A DNA stretch of 64,000 nt from Flavobacteriales bacterium (lineage in GTDB: Bacteria > Bacteroidota > Bacteroidia > Flavobacteriales_F > PHOS-HE28): positions 1 through 64,000 of the forward strand of contig CP064979.1 of NCBI GenBank assembly GCA_016699575.1, read 5' to 3'. Shown piece after piece: positions 43,646 to 52,214 of this stretch. A program made the translations under genes and the position numbers. The notes beneath the pieces were generated by a model. The model was given only the letters and a program-made list of their open reading frames with translations, searched no databases and was not told the origin of the DNA. How positions within the stretch are numbered: position 1 is the first letter of the stretch; each line of letters begins with the position of its first letter.

Positions 43646-44974
43646 TCAGAGCAGCTCGTTCGCCAGGTTCGCCAGCGGACTGCGCTCGCCCTTTTCCAAG
43701 GTGATGTGCGAGAACAAAGGATGGCCCTTCGCCTTGTCGATGATGTAGCTCAGGCCGTTGCTCTCCGCATCCAGGTAGGGCGTGTCGATCTGGTGCACAT
43801 CGCCGGTGAAAACGATCTTGGTGCCTTCGCCTGCGCGGCTGATGATGGTCTTCACCTCCAATGGGGTCAGGTTCTGCGCCTCATCCACGATGAAGAAGAT
43901 GTTGCTGAGGCTGCGGCCGCGGATGTAGGCCAGCGGCGCGATCTGGATCTTCTCGTTCTCCAGCATCTCATCGATCCGCTTCGGCGTGCCGTCGTGCTTG
44001 GTGAAGTTTCCCTTGATGAGCTTGAGGTTGTCCCACAGCGGCTGCATGTAAGGGTCCAGCTTGCTCTGGATATCGCCGGGCAGATAGCCGATGTCCTTGT
44101 TGCTGAGCGGCACCACGGGACGGGTAACGAAGATCTGATGGTAGTTGCGGCGCTGTTCGAGCGCGCAGGCCAGTGCCAGCAGCGTCTTGCCGGTGCCCGC
44201 TTGCCCCTGGATGGTCACGAGCTTCACTTCGGGGTCCATGAGCGCGGCCATGGCCAGGGTCTGCTCAGCGTTGCGCGGCCCGATGCCGAAGACGTTCTGC
44301 TTCTCCACGCGCACCACTTCGCCCGTGCGCGGATCGAACTTGCCCAGCACGCTCTTCTTCTTGTTCTTGAGGATGAAGAAGTGGTTGCCGGTGGGTTTCT
44401 TCAATCCGAGGTCCTCGGCCGGCATGCTGCCCTGCTCGAACAGGTCGTCGATGCGGTGCTCGCTCACGTTCTCCACCACGGTGCGGCCGCTGTAAAGGCG
44501 GTCCACGTTCTGCACCTTGCCAGTGAGGTAGTCCTCGGCGTGGATGTCGAGGCTCTTGGCCTTGATGCGCAGACAGATGTCCTTGCTCACCAGCACCACC
44601 CTGCGGTTCTTGTGCTTGTGCTTGAGGCTCAGCGCCGCGTTGAGGATCTGGTTGTCGTTCTTGTCATCGTCGAAGATCTTCACGGCGTTCACGCCGTTGA
44701 GCTCGTGCTTCGCAATGACGGTGAGCTTGCCCTTCTTGGGCCCGTTGATGGGTATCCAATCGCTGAGCAGCTCTCGGCTGGCGATGCCGTCCACGAGGCG
44801 GATGAACTCACGCGCCTCGAAGTTGAGCGTGTCGTTGCCCTTCTTGAAGGTGTCGATCTCCTCCAGGACTTGTATGGGGATGGCCACATCGTGCTCCTCG
44901 AAGCATTTGATGGCCGAGTGATCGTAGAGGATGACCGAAGTATCCAGTACGAAGATCTTGCGGTTCTTCACCAT
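43646..44974 (-). CDS. PIN-domain-containing PhoH-family ATPase (YlaK-like)
   Basis: A 442-residue protein from ATG 44974 (an earlier ATG adds 10 unlikely residues). The N-terminal PIN nuclease domain starts KIFVLDTSVILYDHSAIKCF with its conserved acidic residues. The C-terminal PhoH ATPase has Walker A TIQGQAGTGKTLLALACALE near residue 260 and Walker B NIFFIVDEAQNLTPLEVKTI, then RAGEGTKIVFTGDVHQIDTP. PhoH-PIN proteins are RNA helicase/RNase enzymes linked to stress. Another PIN gene near 4-6 kb is unrelated. Confidence 0.92.
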   Translation of the reverse strand: MVKNRKIFVLDTSVILYDHSAIKCFEEHDVAIPIQVLEEIDTFKKGNDTLNFEAREFIRLVDGIASRELLSDWIPINGPKKGKLTVIAKHELNGVNAVKIFDDDKNDNQILNAALSLKHKHKNRRVVLVSKDICLRIKAKSLDIHAEDYLTGKVQNVDRLYSGRTVVENVSEHRIDDLFEQGSMPAEDLGLKKPTGNHFFILKNKKKSVLGKFDPRTGEVVRVEKQNVFGIGPRNAEQTLAMAALMDPEVKLVTIQGQAGTGKTLLALACALEQRRNYHQIFVTRPVVPLSNKDIGYLPGDIQSKLDPYMQPLWDNLKLIKGNFTKHDGTPKRIDEMLENEKIQIAPLAYIRGRSLSNIFFIVDEAQNLTPLEVKTIISRAGEGTKIVFTGDVHQIDTPYLDAESNGLSYIIDKAKGHPLFSHITLEKGERSPLANLANELL

Positions 44975-45199
44975 CGGTTCACAGAACGTTCTGAGCCAAA
45001 GCAACGGGCATCGGTGATCGTGTGCCGATCAACGATCGCGCACTTGTGAACGATCGATCGTTACGTGGAAGGGGAAGTTGAACCCGACCACCACACTGAA
45101 CAGGAAGAGCAGGATCCCTTGCCCATGACGGACCGTTGTGGTGTAAGCACCCCCTGAAACAGGTGCAGGTGGAAGTAGAACCACCTAAACTTGATCAGG

Positions 45200-45466
45200 A
45201 TGAGAAAGAGCAGATTCACCGAGACGCAGATCATTGCGATGCTGCGCGAGCATGAGGCAGGCAAGAAGGTTTCGGACGTGTGCCGGGAGCATGGCGTGAG
45301 CCAGCCGACGTTCTATCAGTGGAAGGCCAAGTACAGCGGCCTGGACGCCAACCAGCTCAAGGAGTTCAAGGAGCTGAAGGCCAAGTATGCGCGCCTTGAG
45401 AAGATGTACACCGAGGCCCAGATGGACCGCCAGGTGCTCAAGGAGATCATCGAGGGAAAGTTGTAG
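45200..45466 (+). CDS. IS3-family transposase OrfA (HTH), copy 2
   Basis: The 88-residue OrfA (ATG 45200, alternative TTG 45191) is identical to copy 1: helix-turn-helix with VSQPTFYQWKAKYSGL followed by a zipper-like helix. It ends with the slippery heptamer and the stop TAG. Confidence 0.93.
   Translation: MRKSRFTETQIIAMLREHEAGKKVSDVCREHGVSQPTFYQWKAKYSGLDANQLKEFKELKAKYARLEKMYTEAQMDRQVLKEIIEGKL
45454..45460 (+). promoter_or_regulatory. Programmed -1 frameshift heptamer in IS copy 2
   Basis: G GGA AAG in the OrfA frame just before its stop; shifting back one base enters orfB, whose frame is open from this point (VVGPDDKREVVRRLVEQ). Confidence 0.6.
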
Positions 45467-45489
45467 GCCCGGACGACAAACGAGAGGTC

Positions 45490-46386
45490 GTGCGCCGACT
45501 GGTCGAACAGCGCCAGTACAGCGAACGCCGGGCCTGCAAGCTGTTGAACTTGAGTGCGAGCGTGTATCGCTATGCGCCCAAGGAGAAGAACGATGCGGAA
45601 GTGATCGAGCACATGATGCGAGTGGTGGATCAGAACCCCACATGGGGGTTCGGTCTGACCTTCGACCAGATGGTCACTGAGGGGACCGGGGCCAACCACA
45701 AGCGGGTGCACAGGCTCTACAAGGAGGCGGACCTGCACTTGCGCAGGCGTACGAAGCGCCGGGTGCCCGAGCGGGTGAAGGACCCGATCGTTCTGCCCAT
45801 CGGCCCGAACATCACTTGGAGCATGGACTTCATGAGCGATGCGCTGGTGACCGGTCGCAAGTACCGCACTTTCAACGTGATCGATGACTTCAACCGGGAA
45901 GCCTTGTGCATAGCGGTCGACACCTCTCTGCCTGCTGCACGCGTGATCCGTGAGCTGGACCAGCTGATCGCCTGGCGTGGTAAGCCCGAACGCCTTCGCA
46001 TGGACAATGGCCCGGAGTTCATCGCACACGCCATGCAGGAATGGGCCGCATCCAATGGGATCGCCTTCACCTACATCCAGCCGGGCATGCCCATGCAGAA
46101 CGGCTTGGTCGAGCGCTTCAACAAAACGTACCGGACCGAAGTGCTCAATGCGTGGATCTTCGAACGCCTGGACCAAGTACGCACCATCACGCAAGAGTGG
46201 ATGTGGCGCTATAACAACCAGCGCCCGCACAGGTCGTTGCTGCGCTTATCGCCCCGTGCGTTCCTGTTGAAATGTGGACAACTCCCTGCCCACTACACAG
46301 GCTCACGCGCGGACTTCCCCACAGTTCAACAGGACATCCACAACACCACCACACTCAAAAGTACCTTTACAAACCGCTGCGCCTAA
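45490..46386 (+). CDS. IS3-family transposase OrfB (DDE integrase domain), copy 2
   Basis: The 298-residue OrfB is identical to copy 1 with D-D-E residues in SMDFMSD, RMDNGPEF and LVERFNKTYR. The C-terminus ends 16 bp before the right inverted repeat, as in copy 1. Intact and probably active as an OrfAB fusion. Confidence 0.93.
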   Translation: MRRLVEQRQYSERRACKLLNLSASVYRYAPKEKNDAEVIEHMMRVVDQNPTWGFGLTFDQMVTEGTGANHKRVHRLYKEADLHLRRRTKRRVPERVKDPIVLPIGPNITWSMDFMSDALVTGRKYRTFNVIDDFNREALCIAVDTSLPAARVIRELDQLIAWRGKPERLRMDNGPEFIAHAMQEWAASNGIAFTYIQPGMPMQNGLVERFNKTYRTEVLNAWIFERLDQVRTITQEWMWRYNNQRPHRSLLRLSPRAFLLKCGQLPAHYTGSRADFPTVQQDIHNTTTLKSTFTNRCA

Positions 46387-46438
46387 AATGGGGGTGCTTA
46401 CAGTGGCGCAGAGGTGAGCATTGCAGCGGAACGCGGTG

Positions 46439-46452
46439 GTGATGTTCATCAC
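46439..46452. promoter_or_regulatory. FNR-like palindrome beside IS copy 2
   Basis: GTGATGTTCATCAC, identical to the 14-mer at 61684-61697. On the minus strand a CACCTCTG (46416-46409) follows at the distance expected of a -7 element, with the predicted start at the IS junction, so the IS appears to have separated this promoter from what it drove. Confidence 0.45.
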
Positions 46453-46464
46453 TGGCCCAAAACA

Positions 46465-46495
46465 GCGAAGCCGCCCCGGTAACGAGCGGCTTCGC
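46465..46495 (-). terminator. Terminator of the S74-chaperone operon
   Basis: GCGAAGCCGC (46465-46474) pairs with GCGGCTTCGC (46486-46495); on the minus strand it is followed by TGTTTTG. It lies 18 nt after the last stop of the five-gene operon. Confidence 0.8.
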
Positions 46496-46512
46496 AGAAC
46501 GATGGTAGGAAC

Positions 46513-49011
46513 TCAGCGGCCGACTTTCACGGCACGCTCCACCAGCAGCTGCCCATCCAGCAGCAGGCTCACGGTGTACATGCCCGGTGCAAGGCTCACT
46601 GTGTTCCACTCGTAGGTGAAGGCACCAGCATCCTGCATGGCATCGCGCAGGGTATCGATGTGCTGGCCACGGCTATCGCTCACGCGCAGCATCACACGGC
46701 CCGGCGAGGCATTGCGATAACTGATGGTTGTGTGGTCTTCGAACGGATTCGGCGCAATGGTGAGCAGGTCTTCACTGGCCATCCGAGACAGGTCTTGCGT
46801 ACCCGTGCCCGTGTTGTTGCCTTGGCCTTGGAAGAGCCCACCATCGGTAGGCACACCCACGCAGCAGGCGGCAAGGGCTTGTTGCATGGCGGCGAGTTGG
46901 GCTTGTTGCTCTTGAAAACCCGCGATAAGGAGCGGTATCAGTTCTTGGTAGTTCACCGCCATGAACTGCAACGACGGGTGCACCAGAGCGCCTGCCGAGT
47001 CATACTCAGCCGGGCGTGTTACCGTTCGGACCAGCTCGGGAAAAACGGCTTGAAGCTCTTGCGCAATAACTCCCATGTGCGAGCCCCCGTCCATACCAAC
47101 GTACCCATAGTTAGCGGAGTCGGTCTCGTAGGTGTGAGGCGCGATCTGCATCAGCTTTGGGGTAGCACCGGCCAAGGGTTGTACGTTGGATTTGAACATG
47201 GCATCCGAGGCGTTGATCAGCGCACCCGTGTGCACAAGATCACCCTCGGCATATACGGCCGCACCGTTGCCCCCAGCGGTTTCAACACCGTAGACCCCGT
47301 AGCTCGAATTACCCGGAGGTGGTTGGTCGACCTTGCCGTATACGCCGTACTGCGTATCACCCACATACGTACGCCCCAACACGCCATAAGATTCGCTCAC
47401 CGTCCCTGTGGAACCAACAGGGTCTACCACCACCCAACCCAGGCTACCGATCGCCCGCCGAGCTGAACAACCCGTCTTCACGAACACATTCCCCTCCGCA
47501 CCCCAGACTTCCCTCGACTCTGAAGCGATGTGCACGGCACCGCGGGTTCCTACGTTGTCGGTACTGGATGTACCACGCCCTGATTGCAACTCTACGTAGC
47601 CGCGCACGCCTGCATTGTACACACTGCCATTGTACGCCAAGGCATGGAGCCCCCAACTTTCAAGACAAGAGGGTGCTAGCCGATTGGTCTCGAAGTAGCC
47701 CCTAACACTCTTATCCGCATCACCAGCCATTTCCACCATCAGCGCAGCCTCGTCGTATGCCCCCAGATGGTCGTTATCCTTGATGTGGACCTTGGTGTTG
47801 TTCTGAGGAACATCGGTACCTATGCCGACTTTCCAAGTGTTGTTCGGGCAGCCAGCCGGGGCCGATGGGTCCCATGCCGTCGTGACATCCAGACCTGTGC
47901 CATCAACAAGCCAATCGCAATCCGGGCCTCCGCCGCCACCGGTCGGAATGTTCTGCCAGCCGACGACACCCGTTAGATCCTCCACCACCATCATTTTCGT
48001 CGATGTGGTCATGATCGGATCGGTGGGCAATTGGCGGATACGGACCTTGCCCGTGCGGACATCCAACCGCTGTGTGGGTTGATCAGCCCCAGCGAAGAAA
48101 TCGCCGATGCCCACGAAGCCTTCAGTAAGTGTCTCCGGCCAAAGCCGCATCAGTTCCAAGCCCTCGACGCTGCTCGCTCCAGTGGTTGCGAGCGCATCGG
48201 GGTTCACCGTGTAGAGGAAACGCATTGTCTGCCGATTGGCATTGAGCGCATCATCACCGAACTGCAGCACAGCACTCCCTTGACCGGTGACTTCGGCAGC
48301 GCCGCTCAGGCCGTACTTCTGGCCGAGGTACATCTGAAGGCCACGGCCGGTGTACATGACACCGTTGCGCATCCATTGCCGATAGCCATCGCCCTCCGGG
48401 GTGATATCCCGAACGTTGTGGACAAGGTGGAAACGGGACCATGGCGTGGCGTTGTTGCCAGCGGTCGTTTGAATTGCCTGGTCCAGATCGCCTATCGCGA
48501 TGAATCCGAACCGCTGATTCCCGATGTAGCCGTTGCACACGAAGTTGAAGTCGTCCACGAGGCGTAGGCCGTTGCCGTTCGGCTCGTCGTAGTTGATGTC
48601 ATTTGCCTGTCCCCGTCGGTTCATCAAGTTCAACGAACCTTGAAAGCGCGTCTGTTGGATGTTGAAGCCGTTGTTGGGCTGGGCCAAAGAACCAATATTG
48701 TGGAAGATGCGGCCTATCTCCTGCTCGGTGTCCGGCGCCCAAAGCGCAATTCGCCGAAAACGGGTATTGCCGACAGTGCCATTGGCTGAGAAACTGCGGA
48801 ATGTCTCCCCCGTAGGGATCCCCATTTGGTTTCCCCGGATATTGAAGGCGGAGCCGGTGAAGGGAGCGTTTCCGATGGTAAAACTGCTTGGAGCTGGTGG
48901 GGCATTCGTGAGCCAATGGTCACCAACTGCGTTGTTCACAACTTGAGCGAGCGCAGCCTGGCTCAAGACTACTAGGACTATTCCTAGGATCAATGTTCTC
49001 TTCGTTCTCAT
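46513..49011 (-). CDS. T9SS-exported protein with phage-tail-spike S74 intramolecular chaperone domain
   Basis: An 832-residue precursor (ATG 49011, signal MRTKRTLILGIVLVVLSQAA). An N-terminal module (residues ~20-190) ending GFNIQQTRFQGSLNLMNR is shared with the short gene two places upstream. The middle is a repetitive beta region (YGVYGKVDQ, YGVYGVETAGG) typical of trimeric fibres. Residues ~600-710 carry the S74-type endosialidase chaperone: ASDAMFKSNVQPL, GVIAQELQAVFPELV and VNYQELIPLL. The last ~80 residues are a T9SS domain (LLTIAPNPFEDHTTISY). In phages such a domain trimerises a tail spike and cleaves itself off; here it is placed on a secreted surface protein. Confidence 0.88.
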   Translation of the reverse strand: MRTKRTLILGIVLVVLSQAALAQVVNNAVGDHWLTNAPPAPSSFTIGNAPFTGSAFNIRGNQMGIPTGETFRSFSANGTVGNTRFRRIALWAPDTEQEIGRIFHNIGSLAQPNNGFNIQQTRFQGSLNLMNRRGQANDINYDEPNGNGLRLVDDFNFVCNGYIGNQRFGFIAIGDLDQAIQTTAGNNATPWSRFHLVHNVRDITPEGDGYRQWMRNGVMYTGRGLQMYLGQKYGLSGAAEVTGQGSAVLQFGDDALNANRQTMRFLYTVNPDALATTGASSVEGLELMRLWPETLTEGFVGIGDFFAGADQPTQRLDVRTGKVRIRQLPTDPIMTTSTKMMVVEDLTGVVGWQNIPTGGGGGPDCDWLVDGTGLDVTTAWDPSAPAGCPNNTWKVGIGTDVPQNNTKVHIKDNDHLGAYDEAALMVEMAGDADKSVRGYFETNRLAPSCLESWGLHALAYNGSVYNAGVRGYVELQSGRGTSSTDNVGTRGAVHIASESREVWGAEGNVFVKTGCSARRAIGSLGWVVVDPVGSTGTVSESYGVLGRTYVGDTQYGVYGKVDQPPPGNSSYGVYGVETAGGNGAAVYAEGDLVHTGALINASDAMFKSNVQPLAGATPKLMQIAPHTYETDSANYGYVGMDGGSHMGVIAQELQAVFPELVRTVTRPAEYDSAGALVHPSLQFMAVNYQELIPLLIAGFQEQQAQLAAMQQALAACCVGVPTDGGLFQGQGNNTGTGTQDLSRMASEDLLTIAPNPFEDHTTISYRNASPGRVMLRVSDSRGQHIDTLRDAMQDAGAFTYEWNTVSLAPGMYTVSLLLDGQLLVERAVKVGR

Positions 49012-49021
49012 GGCAACTGAT

Positions 49022-50008
49022 TTAGGGTGAAACGACGACGAACTTGAACGCCCGTTCGGCGTCAACTGACGATCGAAAACGGACGGTGTAATGACCAGAA
49101 GTGATTGGGGCGACTTCGACTCTGACGGAGCCATCAGATGAAGCATACCGATCTTCAAACATCACCAATCGGCCAAGACCGTCAAATACTAACGCACGGC
49201 ATGCTGTTCCTGGCCGAAAGCCGCCAACCACTAGCTCCTGCCCTTGAAGATTCCAATGCGGAGATTCAGAAGAAGAGTTCATCGATGGCCATCCATCCGG
49301 CAAAAGGCAAACTCCATCCGCCGACGATACGCAAACATCATCCACGAACGCGTACGCGGCCTGATTAAGGGCATTGGGATCGAGCACTGAAGTGCTGGTC
49401 GCCGCGTCCGAGTAGAAATTGCCGACCTGAACATAGGTGTACGCTGAATCCGGGACATACGACACACCGAGCGTGACCCACTCAGCAGTATCGAAAAGCA
49501 CAGTAGCCATATACAATGCCGCTTGATCCGTAATCAAAAGACCCAACGGCGCGGCTTGCGTGCTGAACCGCATTCCAATACCGCTGGAAGCAAGTTGCAT
49601 GGAGTTGTTGGCATCCAGACCGAAACCACCGGCCGCAACCCTCATCGAGAGATGGACAGGTTGTCCGATCGTAAGCGGCGTGAGGAGCTCGGCTTGGATG
49701 CACTCACGGAAGACCGATGACTCTTTATAGGTTGCCAATCCAACATAGCCGATACCGTCCGCCGCGTCCTGGTAACCGATAGCGTTGGCAGGCACATCCG
49801 TTGACGTGGTGTCGCTGCAAGCGTTGAAGTAATCCGGTGTCCCGCTGAAAGGAATCCATGATGGTACTTCGCCTATGTCACCTATGGCACTCGGGCAATT
49901 CAAGTAAGCCTCAAAGCTGGGGTTCGGCACCAGGTTTTGTGCACACAACCACGCGGGCTGTCCAATCAAGACAAGACCAGAGCCCAATGCTTGCAGCTGG
50001 ATCTTCAT
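49022..50008 (-). CDS. Secreted NLVPNPSFE-type surface protein
   Basis: A 328-residue precursor (ATG 50008, signal MKIQLQALGSGLVLIGQPAW). The mature start NLVPNPSFEAYLNCPSAIGD, then VPSWIPFSGTPDYFNACSDT and DDVCVSSADGVC, define a jelly-roll, carbohydrate-binding-like domain common in Bacteroidota. The C-terminal part is T9SS-like (FRPGTACRALVFDGLGRLVM). It is a paralogue of the gene at 50436-51431. Start is 2 nt downstream of the previous stop, so it is tightly coupled. Confidence 0.8.
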   Translation of the reverse strand: MKIQLQALGSGLVLIGQPAWLCAQNLVPNPSFEAYLNCPSAIGDIGEVPSWIPFSGTPDYFNACSDTTSTDVPANAIGYQDAADGIGYVGLATYKESSVFRECIQAELLTPLTIGQPVHLSMRVAAGGFGLDANNSMQLASSGIGMRFSTQAAPLGLLITDQAALYMATVLFDTAEWVTLGVSYVPDSAYTYVQVGNFYSDAATSTSVLDPNALNQAAYAFVDDVCVSSADGVCLLPDGWPSMNSSSESPHWNLQGQELVVGGFRPGTACRALVFDGLGRLVMFEDRYASSDGSVRVEVAPITSGHYTVRFRSSVDAERAFKFVVVSP

Positions 50009-50010
50009 TG

Positions 50011-50415
50011 TCAGCAACGGTTCATCAGGTTGAGCGAACCTTGGAAGCGGGTTTGCTGAATGTTGAAGCCGAGGTTGGTGGCGGCGCCGTTGCAAAAGAT
50101 GCGGCCTAGTGGATCATTGCCCCGCCACATCCGCCAGAAGGACGGGTTCGTCGCGTCGCCCCATGTTTCGAAAATGCGGTTCTGCTGGGCCTGGGGCGTA
50201 TTGGCCGTAACAGGTATCTGATCGGCCCTGATCTGGAATGTGGCGTTGAAGGGGCCTGGCAGGGCGCCTATCGCAACTCCGTTCGTCGCTGGTGGTGCCG
50301 GTGTATTCCAGAAACCGAGTCCACCTGGATTCTGAAACTGAGCCGCGCAAACGCCATGGAAGAACAAACAGATTAAAACGGTGTTGGCTCTTGTGCTAGG
50401 AAGAGAGGTTCTCAT
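50011..50415 (-). CDS. Short secreted paralogue of the S74 protein's N-terminal module
   Basis: A 134-residue precursor with signal sequence (RANTVLICLFFHGVCAAQ). Its mature part, ending FNIQQTRFQGSLNLMNRC, matches the N-terminal module of the S74-chaperone protein at 46513-49011 and then stops. Either it is a deliberately short version without fibre and chaperone, or a gene truncated by partial duplication. It has no T9SS domain. Confidence 0.75.
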   Translation of the reverse strand: MRTSLPSTRANTVLICLFFHGVCAAQFQNPGGLGFWNTPAPPATNGVAIGALPGPFNATFQIRADQIPVTANTPQAQQNRIFETWGDATNPSFWRMWRGNDPLGRIFCNGAATNLGFNIQQTRFQGSLNLMNRC

Positions 50416-50435
50416 GGTGCTGAGGGTGTTGGGGT

Positions 50436-51431
50436 TTAGGGTTCGCCTGCCTGTATGACTTTGCGCCATCGTTGACGCTCAGGGCCGTGAGCTTCGATGA
50501 GGTATGTACCCGGTCGCAAAGCGGGAAGTGAGCAACGCACGAGTTGGTTGGACGATATGTTCGATCCGGTACCCGTGAACTTTCCGTTCGTATCGAACAA
50601 CAGGAAAGTCCATTGACCATCCGGCAACCCAGCGACAAACAAGTCACCCACGAACGGCAAGGGAAAGACCACAGGCTCTATCGTCGGTACAAGCGTGATT
50701 GAGGAAGGCCACGTACAATCAGAAGGGTCCAGTGCCACACAGACGTCGTCAAAGTAGTAGTAAGCATATCCGTGGGTTCCAGTAGGTTCAATGGAGTCCC
50801 ACGCGGTCGCTGCGTCATTGAAGAAGTTGCCGAGCGTAAGGAAAGCGTATGCCGAGTCAGCGACGAACGTTCCGGCCACTTCAGTCCAACCTGTAGAATC
50901 GGTTACGACGCTGGTCGTGAACACCTGCGCGTAGCCGGGCAAATCATCGAATTGCGTTGAATAGTAAGAGCCGACCGTGAAGAGGGCCCCTAAGTGGTCA
51001 CATGCAAAAGCAAGCGCTCCGTTCGTTCCACTACCCTGCGTGGTGAGGCTTGTGTGCAGGCGAATATGATAGGTCTGACCAACAATGAGTGCAGAAGTGA
51101 GTTCAACACCCATGCACTCCCGCAGGTCAAGTGGGGTGCCGTCATCGGTCGAAAAACAATAGCCACCCGCATACCCCGTTCCTGATCGCGCACCCTGGAA
51201 TCCGAACCAGTTGAAGGGAACTCCGCAAGTATCCGGGTGTCCGCACACATTGTAGTAGTCGCAGGAACCTCTTCGGCTGGACCAACCCACAGCACGTTCC
51301 ATCTGGTCCAAGGCAGTTGGACAAATCGTGTACTCCTCAAAGCTCCCATTGGGAACCAAGTTCTGCCCGCTCCCTTGCCCCGCGCCCAACATCAACGCAC
51401 CCACCAACACGCTATGCAACCAAGTCCTCAT
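50436..51431 (-). CDS. Secreted NLVPNGSFE-type surface protein
   Basis: A 331-residue precursor with signal MRTWLHSVLVGALMLGAGQG. It is clearly paralogous to the protein at 49022-50008: NLVPNGSFEEYTICPTALDQ, VGWSSRRGSCDYYNVCGHPD and YAYYYFDDVCVALDPSDC share positions and cysteines. A short T9SS-like C-terminus follows (LPDGQWTFLLFDTNGKFTGT). Probably binds glycans or protein at the cell surface. The start overlaps the end of the upstream gene by 4 nt. Confidence 0.8.
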   Translation of the reverse strand: MRTWLHSVLVGALMLGAGQGSGQNLVPNGSFEEYTICPTALDQMERAVGWSSRRGSCDYYNVCGHPDTCGVPFNWFGFQGARSGTGYAGGYCFSTDDGTPLDLRECMGVELTSALIVGQTYHIRLHTSLTTQGSGTNGALAFACDHLGALFTVGSYYSTQFDDLPGYAQVFTTSVVTDSTGWTEVAGTFVADSAYAFLTLGNFFNDAATAWDSIEPTGTHGYAYYYFDDVCVALDPSDCTWPSSITLVPTIEPVVFPLPFVGDLFVAGLPDGQWTFLLFDTNGKFTGTGSNISSNQLVRCSLPALRPGTYLIEAHGPERQRWRKVIQAGEP

Positions 51432-51754
51432 GGCTCAGCGGCGGGTGGTTGTTGTTTCCTCCACTCCGCCATGATGCAAGCTAACAGGGCTTGCAGATCG
51501 GCCAGCGCGGTGGTATCCACTTCGGTGAGCGCCTCGCGTGGCGCAACTTCAGTGTGGTGCCCCATGCAGCCCTGGTGTTCGCAGCGCGGCGGCATGGGGT
51601 TGCAGATGAGTTGTAGCCCGTAGCTGCGGCCGCTGTCCACTTGAAGTGTGGTGTGCAAGCGCTTTGCTTGCTCAAGAGCCTTCAACGCGCCGCAGTCTTG
51701 GGCTTCGGCCAAGATGGTAGCCAGCAACGCGAGCACAAGCGCCAGGTGTTTCAT
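51428..51754 (-). CDS. Small secreted Cys-rich protein, first gene of the operon
   Basis: A 108-residue precursor (ATG 51754, signal MKHLALVLALLATILAEAQ). The mature part has five cysteines, including LICNPMPPRCEHQGCMGHH, and an Ala/Leu-rich helix (ALADLQALLACIMAEWRKQQ). No family recognised. It lies immediately 3' of an octamer microsatellite that separates it from any promoter. Confidence 0.65.
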   Translation of the reverse strand: MKHLALVLALLATILAEAQDCGALKALEQAKRLHTTLQVDSGRSYGLQLICNPMPPRCEHQGCMGHHTEVAPREALTEVDTTALADLQALLACIMAEWRKQQPPAAEP

Positions 51755-52214
51755 GGCGCACGGTGCATGGAAAACACAGTTGGCCGCTCGTTCAAAGCTG
51801 CCGTACGCAATACCTTGACCTGTCCTAGTCGGTTGCGCCGTTGCGCCGTTGCGCCGTTGCGCCGTTGCGCCGTTGCGCCTTGCGCCTTGCACCTTGCGCA
51901 TTCCTCATTCCGCCGCCGAGCAAGCCAACACCGAGGTCTTTGGAGAATAGTTGCACGATCGACCTCATTGGTGGTGTGAACATACTGCCGCCCCCTCCCC
52001 CTTCTCCAAATTTTCGGGCGGTTAGTTGTGCACATTTGATCAACCGCCGTTGCGTTGGTGAGGCATTTCCCACGGCAACAACTTCACGCACCGTGCACCA
52101 GGCGCAACCCGTATGCTTGGCGGCATCGTGCTCCAGCCCATCGCCAACCGTTCGCCCTTGCCTAGGCAGCACAACGCTGCGCAAGCGCATCTCTTCGGCA
52201 AACCCCTTTTGCCC
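51755..52214. other. Intergenic stretch with octamer microsatellite and no clear gene
   Basis: Between the divergent operon start and the gene at 52215 there is ~460 bp. It contains the GTTGCGCC array (51832-51879) and C/T-rich tracts. Open frames through it are compositional and lack starts or signal peptides. No RNA gene was recognised. Confidence 0.5.
51832..51879. repeat. Octamer microsatellite (GTTGCGCC)x6
   Basis: Six perfect GTTGCGCC units are followed by degenerate TTGCGCC/TTGCACC units to ~51900. It lies ~80-145 bp upstream of the operon's first start, within the likely promoter region. Confidence 0.85.

Larger units (their letters stand above)
45142..46402 (+). mobile_element. IS3-family (IS407-group) insertion sequence, copy 2
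   Basis: 1261 bp, same length, termini and encoded proteins as copy 1 but inverted relative to it. The flanking 4-bp duplication is GTGG (45138-45141 and 46403-46406). The insertion lies between the PhoH gene and the S74 operon, next to an FNR-like palindrome at 46439-46452. Confidence 0.95.

Noticed and set aside
45029..45141. Short hydrophobic frame next to IS copy 2 (GILLFLFSVVVGFNFPF)
   Set aside because: No start codon in the reconstructed pre-insertion sequence and the frame is short; kept only as context for the displaced promoter.
51832..51900. Possible CRISPR-like array
   Set aside because: Eight-bp units with no spacers; a microsatellite. The 417-bp repeats are protein-coding and also not CRISPR.
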